In this document: positions 34,799-43,561 of the stretch, one piece after another | Layout: every line of letters starts with the position of its first letter | How positions within the stretch are numbered: the stretch's first letter is position 1 | The notes under the pieces: model-generated | Told to the model about the DNA's origin: nothing | Database searches by the model: none | What the model saw: only the letters and a program-made list of their open reading frames with translations | Translations under genes and position numbers: made by a program | Source: Ferrithrix thermotolerans DSM 19514 | GTDB taxonomy: Bacteria; Actinomycetota; Acidimicrobiia; Acidimicrobiales; Ilumatobacteraceae | Length of the DNA stretch: 64,000 nt | Reading direction: 5' to 3' | Assembly (NCBI GenBank): GCA_945861025.1 | Contig: CAMASN010000006.1 | Coordinates: 1-64,000, forward strand

Positions 34799-36264
34799 CC
34801 GACACACCGCAAGCCCCGCCTCGCGACACACTGCGGATGCGTTTGGGCGCCCGACTGGCCCGTCTTCGACCCAAGCGCTTCGGCCTGCGCTCGCGAATCA
34901 TGCTCACCTTCACCATCGGCTTTTTTGGTCTGTCGGTGGTCTTGGCCGTGATTACATACAGCTTCACGCGCAGCACCTTGGTCGATCAGCACGACCGAAC
35001 CAGCGTCGAGCAGGCCTACCGCGACGCCAGCGTGGCCCTCACCGGTCTGCGCTCGTCACCTGTTTCGGCGCAACCGGTGATCGACAGTTTGTCGAGCCTT
35101 GGCGTCGCCCGACCGCTCATCAACTATCGCGACGTATGGACTACCGGCGCCGCCCGATTCGGGCCCGAGGTCCTTCCTAAGTCGCTCGTCGAGCGAGTGT
35201 TTGTTACCAGCGTTCCCTCGCGGATGGCTCTCACTGTCGGCGACGAACGGGTGCTTGCAATCGGCATCCCGCTGCCCGAAGTGGGCGCCGCATACTTTGA
35301 GTTCGCCAGCCTCACCGAAGTCGACTCCACGCTCGACAGCGTTGGGCTATCGCTGATGTTCGCCGGCTTCATTACCACGATGTTCGGCGTAATCCTTGGT
35401 TACGTGGCGTCACGCCGCGCCGTGCGTCCACTCGCCGATGCAGCACAGGCGGCCAAGGCCATCGCCGGCGGACGCCTCGACACTCGCCTCGAAACCACCG
35501 ACGATCATGACCTGAAACTGCTCGCCAACTCGTTCAACGACATGGCCTCCGCGTTGCAACAACGCGTCGAGCGCGACGCTCGCTTCGCTAGCGATGTCAG
35601 CCACGAACTCCGGTCGCCGCTGATGACACTTGCGGCATCCGTCGAGGTGATGCTGGCCCGTCGCGACGACATGCCCGAGCGGGCCCAATCGGCGCTCGAC
35701 CTGTTGGTGGCCGATGTATCGCGGTTCCAAGGACTCGTCGAAGACCTGCTCGAAATCTCCCGATTCGATGCAGGCGCGATTCGCCTTCATCTCGAAGACC
35801 TCATCGTGGCCGAGTTCGTGCGTCAGGCCATCGGCGTCAGCAGCCTGCCCCAAACCAAGGTCACCGTGTCTGAGCGCGCCGAGAACTTCGTGATGCATGT
35901 AGATCGACGCCGACTCGCTCGCGTGATTGCAAACCTCATCGATAACGCCCGACTACACGGCGGCGGCGAGCCCGAGGTCATCGTGTCCGAAGCCGAAAAC
36001 GAAGGTGAGCCAATCGGCCATGTCTGGATCGCCGTCCAAGACCACGGCGCCGGCGTGCCGCTCGACGAGCGACACCTCATTTTCGAACGGTTTGCGCGCG
36101 GCGCAGTTGCCGGGCGACGGAGCTCGAGCGACGGAGCCGGGCTCGGGCTCGCCCTTGTCGACGAGCACGTACGCCTACACGGCGGCAACGTGTGGATCGA
36201 AGACCGACTCGACGAAGAGCCTGGCGCCCGGTTCGTGATTGAACTGCCAGCGGAAGAACTCTGA
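34795..36264 (+). CDS. HAMP-domain sensor histidine kinase, MtrB-like
   Basis: 489 residues, GTG start overlapping the regulator stop. Membrane helices at about 37-60 and 185-210 flank an extracytoplasmic sensor domain. HAMP follows, then HisKA with FASDVSHELRSPLMTLAAS (phospho-His) and HATPase_c with NLIDNARLHGGG (N box), DHGAGVPLDERHLIFERF (G1/F) and GAGLGLALVDEHVRLHGG (G2). It phosphorylates the upstream regulator. The signal is unknown. Confidence 0.93.
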   Translation: MTDTPQAPPRDTLRMRLGARLARLRPKRFGLRSRIMLTFTIGFFGLSVVLAVITYSFTRSTLVDQHDRTSVEQAYRDASVALTGLRSSPVSAQPVIDSLSSLGVARPLINYRDVWTTGAARFGPEVLPKSLVERVFVTSVPSRMALTVGDERVLAIGIPLPEVGAAYFEFASLTEVDSTLDSVGLSLMFAGFITTMFGVILGYVASRRAVRPLADAAQAAKAIAGGRLDTRLETTDDHDLKLLANSFNDMASALQQRVERDARFASDVSHELRSPLMTLAASVEVMLARRDDMPERAQSALDLLVADVSRFQGLVEDLLEISRFDAGAIRLHLEDLIVAEFVRQAIGVSSLPQTKVTVSERAENFVMHVDRRRLARVIANLIDNARLHGGGEPEVIVSEAENEGEPIGHVWIAVQDHGAGVPLDERHLIFERFARGAVAGRRSSSDGAGLGLALVDEHVRLHGGNVWIEDRLDEEPGARFVIELPAEEL

Positions 36265-36266
36265 CA

Positions 36267-36884
36267 ATGAACACACGTCCTCGTCTCGGATTCATCTGTG
36301 CCGCTGCGATAGTGGTGTCGGCGTGCGGCGTCGCCAACGACGCGGCGCCACGAGATATCCCCCTCCAGCAACGTTCGGCGTTGATCGATGCTCCGGTGCA
36401 GGCTCCCGCCACCAGCACTGGCACCGACCGCATCTTCTTGCTCGCCCCTCAGCTACCCGACCAACCAAGTCGTTTGCGTGCAACGCCGCGAGCCGTCGGC
36501 CCTTCCATTGAGGCCCGCCTCAATTCGCTGTTCGGCCCGCTCAGCGTCGCCGAGACTCAAGTGCGATTGCTCACCGCTATCCCTGAGGGATTGCAACTGC
36601 ATTCCGCAACTCTGAGAACCAACGGCACGGTGACCATCGATGTCACCGATGAACTTCTTTCGCTGTCGAGCGGAGCGCTCATAGAGTCCGTCGCACAGAT
36701 TGTCTTCACTGCGCTCGAAGTCCGAAATGTACAACGCGTGCAGTTGCTGGTGAACGGCACCAGCCAGCAATGGCCTGGCGGAGACGGTTCGCTTCGCACA
36801 ACTGCGCTCAGCGCCTTCGATTTTCCGGGTTTGATCGAGACCAGTCAGCCGAACTTTCCGGCTGTGCCGTCGCCAAACGCCTAA
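36267..36884 (+). CDS. GerMN-domain lipoprotein, LpqB-like but short
   Basis: 205 residues. Signal peptide with lipobox VVSAC places Cys19 as the lipidated residue. The GerMN fold covers about 80-185 (SIEARLNSLFGPL, TLRTNGTVTIDVTDELLSLS, QIVFTALEVRNVQRVQLLVNG). LpqB, which is found after mtrAB, carries GerMN plus a long beta-propeller-like part; this protein stops after the GerMN domain. It may modulate the kinase from outside. It begins 2 bases after the kinase stop. Confidence 0.85.
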   Translation: MNTRPRLGFICAAAIVVSACGVANDAAPRDIPLQQRSALIDAPVQAPATSTGTDRIFLLAPQLPDQPSRLRATPRAVGPSIEARLNSLFGPLSVAETQVRLLTAIPEGLQLHSATLRTNGTVTIDVTDELLSLSSGALIESVAQIVFTALEVRNVQRVQLLVNGTSQQWPGGDGSLRTTALSAFDFPGLIETSQPNFPAVPSPNA

Positions 36885-36887
36885 GGC

Positions 36888-37922
36888 TCAACCGAAGAAG
36901 ATCGAGGCGACGTCGCGGTAAAGACTCAGGTCGACCGGACGCGTTTTGCCAGCAGCGTCGCTGAGGGGTCGCTGCACAATCTCATCGTTGATCGAGGCCA
37001 CCATGTTGCCCCACGCACGCTGATGCACGGCGTCAATTGCGCCAAGCCCAAAGCGCGTCGCGAGCACTCGGTCGTATGCAGATGGAGTTCCTCCCCGCTG
37101 GATGTGCCCCAGCATCACGACACGCGTTTCAAATCCGGTGCGACCCTCGATCTCGGGTGCAAGGCGATCGGCAACGCTTCGATGGCGAACGTGACCAAAT
37201 GCGTCGCGCACCACTTCTTGGTCGGGCATCGTGCCACCAACTGGTTCGGCGCCTTCGGCCACAACAACGATCGACGCATAGCGGCCGCGTTGATGCCGCG
37301 TCTTCAGGATGTCGCAGACGTCGTCGACGGAGAACGGTTGCTCAGGAATCAAGATGACCGTGGCTCCCCCGGCGATGCCTGCGTGGGTTGCAATCCACCC
37401 AGAATCGCGACCCATGACCTCGACCACGATGACTCGATCGTGGCTCTCGGCAGTGGTGTGCAAGCGATCGATTGCATCGGTGGCAATCTGCACAGCGGTG
37501 TTGAAGCCAAACGTGATGTCGGTGCCTACGACATCGTTATCGATGGTCTTCGGCACACCAATAACGCGCAGACCAATGTCGCGGTGCAGATTCGAGGCAA
37601 CCGTAAGCGAACCGTTTCCACCAACCACGATGAGCGCATCAAGCGCCATGTCGCGCATCGTCGCGGCGACCCGTTCGACGCCGTCGGGATGGTCATAGGG
37701 ACTCCCCCGGCGGGTGCCCAACAACGTGCCGCCCTTTGGCAGCATGCCGCGCATTGAGTGCACGTCGAGCGGCATGGCGCGCCGCTCAAGAACACCATCC
37801 CAAGCGTCGAGGAAGCCAACGACCTCGTCGCCGTAGACCATCTCACCCTTACGAACCACTGCGCGAATGACCGCATTGAGTCCGGGGCAATCGCCGCCAC
37901 CGGTAAGTAGGCCTACGCGCAT
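36888..37922 (-). CDS. 6-phosphofructokinase with mixed ATP/PPi site features
   Basis: 344 residues. GGGDCPGLNA is the N-terminal phosphate loop; GVPKTIDNDVVGTD holds the catalytic aspartate (128); EVMGRDSGWIA and LGHIQRGGTPSAYDR contact fructose-6-P. At 101-105 the donor loop reads GGNGS: glycine at the fourth position fits ATP-using enzymes, but the usual metal-binding aspartate is asparagine. The lysine in PKTIDND is typical of PPi-using and actinobacterial group III enzymes. Phosphoryl donor is therefore uncertain. Confidence 0.93.
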   Translation of the reverse strand: MRVGLLTGGGDCPGLNAVIRAVVRKGEMVYGDEVVGFLDAWDGVLERRAMPLDVHSMRGMLPKGGTLLGTRRGSPYDHPDGVERVAATMRDMALDALIVVGGNGSLTVASNLHRDIGLRVIGVPKTIDNDVVGTDITFGFNTAVQIATDAIDRLHTTAESHDRVIVVEVMGRDSGWIATHAGIAGGATVILIPEQPFSVDDVCDILKTRHQRGRYASIVVVAEGAEPVGGTMPDQEVVRDAFGHVRHRSVADRLAPEIEGRTGFETRVVMLGHIQRGGTPSAYDRVLATRFGLGAIDAVHQRAWGNMVASINDEIVQRPLSDAAGKTRPVDLSLYRDVASIFFG

Positions 37923-37950
37923 ATCCCGCCGACGATAGGCGACAGTGTGC

Positions 37951-37956
37951 TAACAA
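37951..37956 (+). promoter_or_regulatory. extended -10 for the 37963 gene, leaderless type
   Basis: TGC-TAACAA is an extended -10 whose end lies 6 bases before ATG 37963. An ATG at 37957 in the same frame lies too close to the -10 to be transcribed from it, which favours 37963 as start. Confidence 0.5.
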
Positions 37957-37962
37957 ATGTGT

Positions 37963-38322
37963 ATGGCATGGGACTCAACAAGGCCGGTGCCGTGGCGCCG
38001 ACTGATCCGCGAGTGGATTATTTATGTTGCATTTGCAAGTGTCGCATTTGTCTTCATCTACCGAGACGACCTGCAACTCGGTCTCTTTGCTGGGCTCTTT
38101 GCCAGCGGACCAATGTATCTATTGTTCGGCGCGGTCCTGGCCAAGTTCGGGTATGCGCGCAAGACCTTCAAAGACCTCCGCAACGAGCGCGATAACGCCG
38201 CCGCGTCAAAAACGCCAGCGCCAACCATCACGAGCACCGGACGTGCGAAGCCAGCGCCAACTCGGCGCACCTCGAGTGGGCCTTCGTCACCGCGCAAGGG
38301 CAACAAACCCAGTCGTCGTTAG
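37963..38322 (+). CDS. small membrane protein with basic Pro/Ser tail
   Basis: 119 residues from the second of two close in-frame ATGs. Two membrane helices (about 18-33 and 39-58, EWIIYVAFASVAFVFIY and GLFAGLFASGPMYLLFG) are followed by RKTFKDLRNERDN and a disordered tail rich in Lys, Arg, Pro and Ser. It resembles unnamed actinobacterial membrane proteins. It lies between pfkA and glpK, reading toward glpK with 32 bases between. Function unknown. Confidence 0.7.
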   Translation: MAWDSTRPVPWRRLIREWIIYVAFASVAFVFIYRDDLQLGLFAGLFASGPMYLLFGAVLAKFGYARKTFKDLRNERDNAAASKTPAPTITSTGRAKPAPTRRTSSGPSSPRKGNKPSRR

Positions 38323-38354
38323 CTCACCGCCGAGACGGCTACCGTCTAGCACCG

Positions 38355-39842
38355 ATGACTGCGAACACTCCCTTGAGTAATGTCTGCGTTCTCGCGCTTG
38401 ATGCCGGTACAACCGGCGTGCGCGCTCGGGCAGTGTTCACCGACGGGCGTGCGCCCGTGTCGTCGTATCGCGAGTTCACCCAACACTTCCCCCAACCGGG
38501 CTGGGTCGAGCACGATGCGCTCGAGATCTGGCAGGCCGCCAAAGAGACCATCAACGACGTCCTGAGCCGCCTCGACGCGTTGCCGGCGGCCATTGGTATC
38601 ACCAACCAACGCGAGACCGCCGTGGCCTGGAGTCGCTCTACCGGCACGCCGCTGCACCGAGCAATCGTGTGGCAAGACCGCCGCACCGCCGAGCGCTGCG
38701 ACCAACTCGAGGCCGATGGCGCATTGCCGCTCGTACGCCAACGCACTGGCCTTGTGCTCGACCCCTACTTCAGTGGCACCAAGTTCGAATGGATGCTCAC
38801 CCACGGCGGCGTAGAGGCCAACGACGACCTTGCGCTCGGCACGATCGACTCGTGGCTGCTGTTCAACCTCACCGGCGGCCGCGTGCACGCCACCGACCCA
38901 TCCAATGCCAGCCGAACCATGCTGTTCGACATCGGCACGCTCGCATGGGACACCGACCTATGCGCCCTGCTCAACGTGCCGATGCATGCGCTCGCCGAGG
39001 TGTCTCCCTCGAGCGGCCGCTTTGGATTCACCAGCGAAGACAGCGGAGTACCTGCGGGCATTCCGATCTCCGGCATCGCTGGCGACCAGCAAAGCGCCCT
39101 CTTCGGACAAGCGTGCTTTAACCCTGGCATGGCCAAGAACACCTACGGAACCGGCAGTTTCGTGTTGCTCAACGTTGGGTCAACATGCCCCGAACCCAGT
39201 GAAGGCATGCTCACCACGGTGGCGTGGACACTGGCCGACGGCACCACCACCTATGCGCTCGAGGGCGCCATCTTCGTAACCGGCGCTGCGGTTCAGTGGC
39301 TTCGTGACGGGCTACAGATCATCGCGTCAAGCGAAGAGGTGGGGCCGCTCGCCGCAAGTGTGCCCGATTCTGGCGGCGTCTACATCGTGCCCGCGTTTAC
39401 CGGCCTTGGCAGCCCGTGGTGGGACCCGTATGCCCGCGGCTCAATCTTGGGTATCACCCGCGGCACCACCCGCGCTCACATAGCTCGCGCTGTCGTAGAG
39501 GCAATGACATACCAAGTTCGCGACGCCGTCGATGCAATGACCGCCGTGTCCGGCACAACGCTGCATGATCTACGCGTCGATGGTGGCGCATCGGTGCTCG
39601 ACATGATGTTGCAAATGCAAGCAGATCAGCTCGGTGTCACTGTTCGTCGTCCTCGCGACCAAGAGACCACCGCGCTCGGCGCTGCGTTCCTCGCTGGCCT
39701 CGCCGAAGGAGTGTGGCCCTCGCTTGAGGCAATCTCCGCACGGTGGCAACTGGAAGCAGAGTTCAGCCCATCACAAGATCGTGCAGTTGCAGATGCTCAG
39801 CACACGCAATGGTTGCGCGCCGTGGAGCGCACTCGCTACTGA
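38355..39842 (+). CDS. glpK: glycerol kinase
   Basis: 495 residues, FGGY family. Starts with ALDAGTTGVRAR where GlpK usually has DQGTTSSR. Hallmarks that separate GlpK from other FGGY kinases are present: GITNQRET, IVWQDRRTA, GMAKNTYGTGSFVLLNVG and VDGGASVLDMMLQMQADQLG with ETTALGAAFLAGLAEGVW. It phosphorylates glycerol to glycerol-3-phosphate, feeding the glpD located at 54.4 kb. A more diverged FGGY kinase occurs in the glpD operon, so two kinases exist in this window. Confidence 0.93.
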   Translation: MTANTPLSNVCVLALDAGTTGVRARAVFTDGRAPVSSYREFTQHFPQPGWVEHDALEIWQAAKETINDVLSRLDALPAAIGITNQRETAVAWSRSTGTPLHRAIVWQDRRTAERCDQLEADGALPLVRQRTGLVLDPYFSGTKFEWMLTHGGVEANDDLALGTIDSWLLFNLTGGRVHATDPSNASRTMLFDIGTLAWDTDLCALLNVPMHALAEVSPSSGRFGFTSEDSGVPAGIPISGIAGDQQSALFGQACFNPGMAKNTYGTGSFVLLNVGSTCPEPSEGMLTTVAWTLADGTTTYALEGAIFVTGAAVQWLRDGLQIIASSEEVGPLAASVPDSGGVYIVPAFTGLGSPWWDPYARGSILGITRGTTRAHIARAVVEAMTYQVRDAVDAMTAVSGTTLHDLRVDGGASVLDMMLQMQADQLGVTVRRPRDQETTALGAAFLAGLAEGVWPSLEAISARWQLEAEFSPSQDRAVADAQHTQWLRAVERTRY

Positions 39843-39878
39843 CGTTGAATTGCGCGACGCCATCTACACGCGCCGCAA

Positions 39879-41084
39879 TCATCCGAGTCTGGTGAGACCC
39901 TTTTTCAGGTTGCGAATTCCCTGTTGGATGCGCTGTTCGTTTTCGATCAACGCGAAACGGGCGAAGCCCTCGCCCCCCGGGCCAAAACCCAGACCAGGCG
40001 ACAACGCCACATCGCATTCACGTACAACGAGCGAGCAGAACTCGACAGAGCTCATGTCGCTGTACGGCTCAGGAATCGGAGCCCACACAAACATTGAGCC
40101 CTTGGGCTTAGGAATGTCCCACCCAATGCGACCAAGGCCATCGATGAGTGCGTCGCGACGACTCTCGTAGATCGCGCATACCTCTTCGGGATAATCGGGG
40201 GCTTCGTTCATGGTGACAGTGGCAGCAATCTGCACCGGCTGGAACATGCCATAGTCGAGGTAACTCTTCAGCTTCACCAATGCCTGCACAACCTCTTTAT
40301 TGCCCACGAGGAAGGCGCAACGCCAGCCGGCCATCGAGAAGCTCTTGGTCATGCTGTAGAGCTCTACAGCGCATTCCTTGGCGCCCTCAGCCTGCAAAAT
40401 GGATGGCGGCTGATAGCCCTCGAAACCAACATCGGCGTATGCGAAGTCGTGTACCACGATCATCTCGCGCTCGCGACAGAAATCGACAACGCGCTGCATG
40501 AAGTCGAGATCGACCACAGCGCCGGTTGGGTTATGCGGGAACGAGATCACCAGCACGCGTGGCTTGGGCCAGCCCACGTCGTAGGCAGTGGTGAGGCTGT
40601 CGAAGAAGTCGCCGGTGAAGTCGCCCTGCACCCGTGGATCGGCGAGGTGACGCATTGGCACCTGACGAAGATCGGCGCCAGCAAAGAGCGGACCGTAGAT
40701 GTGAATCGGGTAGCTCGGGCTCGGCACGATGGCAGCGTCGCCACGATCGAGTAGCACCCACATCAAGTGGCTGAAGCCTTCTTTGGACCCAATGGTGTTG
40801 GTGATCTCGAGCTCAGGGTCGAGCTGCACACCCCACTTGCGCTCGTACAACGCCGCAACAGCTTCACGAAGCTTAGGGAGGCCCCGGCTGAGCGAATAGC
40901 GGTGGTTCTTGGGGTTCTGCGCAGCCTCGATGAGCTTCTCAACAGCAATGCTCGGCGAGGGAATATCGGGATTACCAAAACCCAGGTCGATCACGTCGGC
41001 ACCGGCTCGTCGAGCCTCGATCTTCAAGTTGTTGATGATCGTAAACACGTACGGTGGCAGGTTGGTGATGCGTCGGAACTCCAT
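39879..41084 (-). CDS. alaC: AlaC-type alanine aminotransferase (class I PLP)
   Basis: 401 residues. The start RRITNLPPYVFTIINNLK, the segments DLGFGNPDIPSP, YSLSRGLPKLR, TIGSKEGFSHLM, PSPSYPIHIYGP, VVHDFAYADVGF and the PLP-lysine region ELYSMTKSFSMAGWR parallel E. coli AlaC closely. It makes alanine from pyruvate and glutamate. LL-diaminopimelate aminotransferase is a related alternative, but the overall match favours AlaC. Convergent with glpK and divergent from ppa. Confidence 0.88.
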   Translation of the reverse strand: MEFRRITNLPPYVFTIINNLKIEARRAGADVIDLGFGNPDIPSPSIAVEKLIEAAQNPKNHRYSLSRGLPKLREAVAALYERKWGVQLDPELEITNTIGSKEGFSHLMWVLLDRGDAAIVPSPSYPIHIYGPLFAGADLRQVPMRHLADPRVQGDFTGDFFDSLTTAYDVGWPKPRVLVISFPHNPTGAVVDLDFMQRVVDFCREREMIVVHDFAYADVGFEGYQPPSILQAEGAKECAVELYSMTKSFSMAGWRCAFLVGNKEVVQALVKLKSYLDYGMFQPVQIAATVTMNEAPDYPEEVCAIYESRRDALIDGLGRIGWDIPKPKGSMFVWAPIPEPYSDMSSVEFCSLVVRECDVALSPGLGFGPGGEGFARFALIENEQRIQQGIRNLKKGLTRLG

Positions 41085-41196
41085 AGCCCCCTCACGTTAG
41101 TTGCTGCAACGGTCTCCGCGGCTTATGGTCAGCGAGATCTGCGAACTAGCGGCCAGCAAGACCTTGCGCCGGACGAGCGTGTGCCACGATGTTGCG

Positions 41197-41706
41197 ATGG
41201 CAAACGAACCGGGCGAAGGCTGCATTCACGTCGTCATCGAGATTCCTCGAGGCAGTCGTAACAAATACGAAATCGACCACGACACCGGCCGGGTTTTTCT
41301 CGATCGTCGCCTGTTCACCGCCACCACCTATCCGGCCGACTATGGCTTCATCCCCAACACCTTGGGTGGCGACGGCGATCCGCTCGACGCCTTAGTGCTG
41401 CTTGACGATCCGGTGTACCCCGGCGTCTGGGTAGAAGCCCGTCCGGTGGGCGTGTTGTACATGCACGACGAAGCGGGCGAAGACGCCAAGATTTTGTGTG
41501 TGCCTCCTCGCGAACCGCGCTGGGAAAACGTTCACGATCTCGACGACCTCACGCCGCAGTTGGTCGCCGAAATCCAACACTTCTTCGAGGTATACAAAGC
41601 GCTTGAGCCAGGCAAGACATCGTCTACCGGTGGCCTCGCCGGACGCGAGGCCGCGTGGGACGAGATTCACAAGGCTCGCGGCAACTACAAAGGTCCCGTG
41701 CACTAG
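41197..41706 (+). CDS. ppa: inorganic pyrophosphatase, family I
   Basis: 169 residues from the ATG at 41197, chosen because the family fold starts there (HVVIEIPRGSRNKYEID). DYGFIPNTLGGDGDPLDALVLL contains the DxDPxD metal site and EDAKILCV follows. The tail VYKALEPGK and REAAWDEIHKA is standard. It hydrolyses pyrophosphate from biosynthesis. A longer in-frame reading upstream has no ribosome site. Confidence 0.97.
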   Translation: MANEPGEGCIHVVIEIPRGSRNKYEIDHDTGRVFLDRRLFTATTYPADYGFIPNTLGGDGDPLDALVLLDDPVYPGVWVEARPVGVLYMHDEAGEDAKILCVPPREPRWENVHDLDDLTPQLVAEIQHFFEVYKALEPGKTSSTGGLAGREAAWDEIHKARGNYKGPVH

Positions 41707-41725
41707 CTGCGGGCGTCGACCCGAC

Positions 41726-42595
41726 TCAGTGTTGTGACGACGGAAGCAGCGCTGCGCCAATGGCTCCGGCGCGCTCGCCGAGTTGGGCGAAGTTCAGCGT
41801 GGGATGAGGCCGATGCTCAGGCGAATACAGCAACGCTGAGAACTCGCGAGCAATCGGCGGCAAGAACAGATCTTGCGCTGCAGTGAGGCCGCCACCGAGC
41901 ACGATGCACGATGGGTCGAGCACGTTGGTGAGGTTCACCAACCCGAGCGCAACCCAGTGCGCGAACTGGTCGATGACCTCAAGAAGTTCGCGGTCTCCCG
42001 ATCGAGCTCCTTCGACCACGTCTTCGCCGCGCCTGCCACCCGCAAGCATCTGCAGACCGCGACCCGAGGCAAATCGCTCCCAGCATCCGCGTCGGCCGCA
42101 TGGGCACGCTGGACCATCGGGCTTCACGACCATATGACCAATCTCGCCGGCAAAGCCGTTGGCGCCGCGCTGCAAGCGTCCACCCATCACAACACCACCG
42201 CCGATGCCCGTGCCAAGCGTGACCAACACAACGTCGTCGAAGCCACGAGCAGCACCGTGTTGCCATTCGGCGAGCGCTGCACACGTGGCGTCGTTGTCGA
42301 CCGCCACGGCAAGGCCGAAGGCATCGCTCATCGTTGGGCCAACGGCGAGCTCGTACGCTCCGGCGAGGTTGGGAGCAGCACGCAGCACGCCCGATCTGGT
42401 GACGAGCCCAGGCACCCCAACACCCAGGGTGTCGAATTCACCAAGTTCGCGAGCGAAGTCAACAAGTTCGCCAATCAGCGTGTCGGCACCCGTCGGAGTG
42501 GCACGCCGCTTCTCGACGAGCACGTCGCCGTTGTCATCGAGGATGACCCCGAGAAACTTGGTACCGCCGACATCAATGCCAGCAGAACGGGTCAC
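41726..42595 (-). CDS. second ROK-family sugar kinase
   Basis: 289 residues from a GTG that overlaps the SRPBCC stop (GTGA). AGIDVGGTKFLGVIL (phosphate loop), VDNDATCAALAEWQHG, TLGTGIGGGVVMGG, and the zinc motif GPACPCGRRGCWERFASG are intact. Only one of the two ROK kinases in this window may be the main glucokinase. Its coupling to a lipid-binding-type protein and a mannosyltransferase cluster hints at a role in sugar supply for lipoglycans, which is inference. Confidence 0.87.
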   Translation of the reverse strand: MTRSAGIDVGGTKFLGVILDDNGDVLVEKRRATPTGADTLIGELVDFARELGEFDTLGVGVPGLVTRSGVLRAAPNLAGAYELAVGPTMSDAFGLAVAVDNDATCAALAEWQHGAARGFDDVVLVTLGTGIGGGVVMGGRLQRGANGFAGEIGHMVVKPDGPACPCGRRGCWERFASGRGLQMLAGGRRGEDVVEGARSGDRELLEVIDQFAHWVALGLVNLTNVLDPSCIVLGGGLTAAQDLFLPPIAREFSALLYSPEHRPHPTLNFAQLGERAGAIGAALLPSSQH

Positions 42596-43026
42596 GTCTC
42601 GGAGCGAACCTTGAGCTCGCGGACCGTATTGAGGATTCGCTGCTCGGCGCGACGCTTGACGAAGCCAGGCAACGGGACAACGAGTTCGATCGCCAAGTCG
42701 TAGCGAATCTCGGTGCCACCATCGGCGGTTTCGGCGAGACAATATGCGCCGTCAATAGCGCGCATGATGTCGCCACGAAGCATGTGCCAGCCCAACACGC
42801 CGGGCGCGTTCGAGTAGTCGTAGCTCAACGTGTAGTGGGTGCTTCGTCCGAGTGCAGACGTGCGGAATTCGACCTCAACGGCGCGGCCTTGATCGTCACG
42901 CGTGCGGATGGTCGCTACTTTGACATCTTTGGCCCACTCGGGGTACCGCTCGAAGTCAGTTGCGATTTCCCACACCCGTGCCATTGGCGCGGCCGTAATG
43001 ATGGTCTGGAATGCTGTCTCAGCCAT
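42592..43026 (-). CDS. SRPBCC (START-like) hydrophobic-ligand protein
   Basis: 144 residues of the polyketide-cyclase/SRPBCC fold: AETAFQTIITAAPMARVWE, DFERYPEWAKDVK, then strands and the long C-terminal helix VKRRAEQRILNTVRELK. It can hold a lipid or other hydrophobic ligand; no catalytic residues are visible. Mycobacteria carry a similar protein (Rv2185c) close to pimB' and trpD, as here. It overlaps the membrane-protein gene by 8 bases. Confidence 0.87.
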   Translation of the reverse strand: MAETAFQTIITAAPMARVWEIATDFERYPEWAKDVKVATIRTRDDQGRAVEVEFRTSALGRSTHYTLSYDYSNAPGVLGWHMLRGDIMRAIDGAYCLAETADGGTEIRYDLAIELVVPLPGFVKRRAEQRILNTVRELKVRSET

Positions 43027-43561
43027 GAGGTGAAGTCTGCTCTACTTCGGTGTCCGATGGGGGGACTCTCGGTGTATTTAGAGAATTTTCTGCAACTCTG
43101 GATTCGAACGTGCCGTGTGTGGCGCACCACAATCCGTTGAGACCGAGACCGAACATCGGCACCAAGATACCGAACGCCAATGTTGAGCCAGGGCGACCGT
43201 CGGTGGTACTGCGCGCCAGCGCCGTTGCCAAGCCGCACACCACCTGCACCATCAACATGTAGTTCATCGTGCGTTGCACACCTTTGGGCGCAGTGCCGTT
43301 GCTGAGGAAATACAGCTGGGCTACCGCGATGTTGTCGGTGCGACTGCGTTGCACAGCGGTCCAGTAGCTCCACAAAAACGCGAAGATGCCGATGGCAAAC
43401 AACGCCAACGCAACCACTACCCCAAGAACTCGTGTTGGGTTGTTGAACGCCACAGCGGCCACCACTGACGACGCAACGAACACCGCCGTGCCGACGATGT
43501 TGAGGCGCACAATGCCACCCGATGAGCTCTGTTCAATGTCGGCTTGCATGGTTTCAATCAT
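43019..43561 (-). CDS. four-helix membrane protein
   Basis: 180 residues. Helices at about 22-40, 46-68, 103-120 and 130-147, with soluble ends. RTMNYMLMVQVVCGLATALARS and LAFGILVPMFGLGLNGLW are the most conserved-looking parts; similar unnamed proteins occur in actinobacterial envelope clusters as I recall. Its ATG overlaps the glycosyltransferase stop (ATGA). An ATG 12 bases in is also possible. Function unknown; operon context suggests envelope. Confidence 0.78.
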   Translation of the reverse strand: MIETMQADIEQSSSGGIVRLNIVGTAVFVASSVVAAVAFNNPTRVLGVVVALALFAIGIFAFLWSYWTAVQRSRTDNIAVAQLYFLSNGTAPKGVQRTMNYMLMVQVVCGLATALARSTTDGRPGSTLAFGILVPMFGLGLNGLWCATHGTFESRVAENSLNTPRVPPSDTEVEQTSPHG

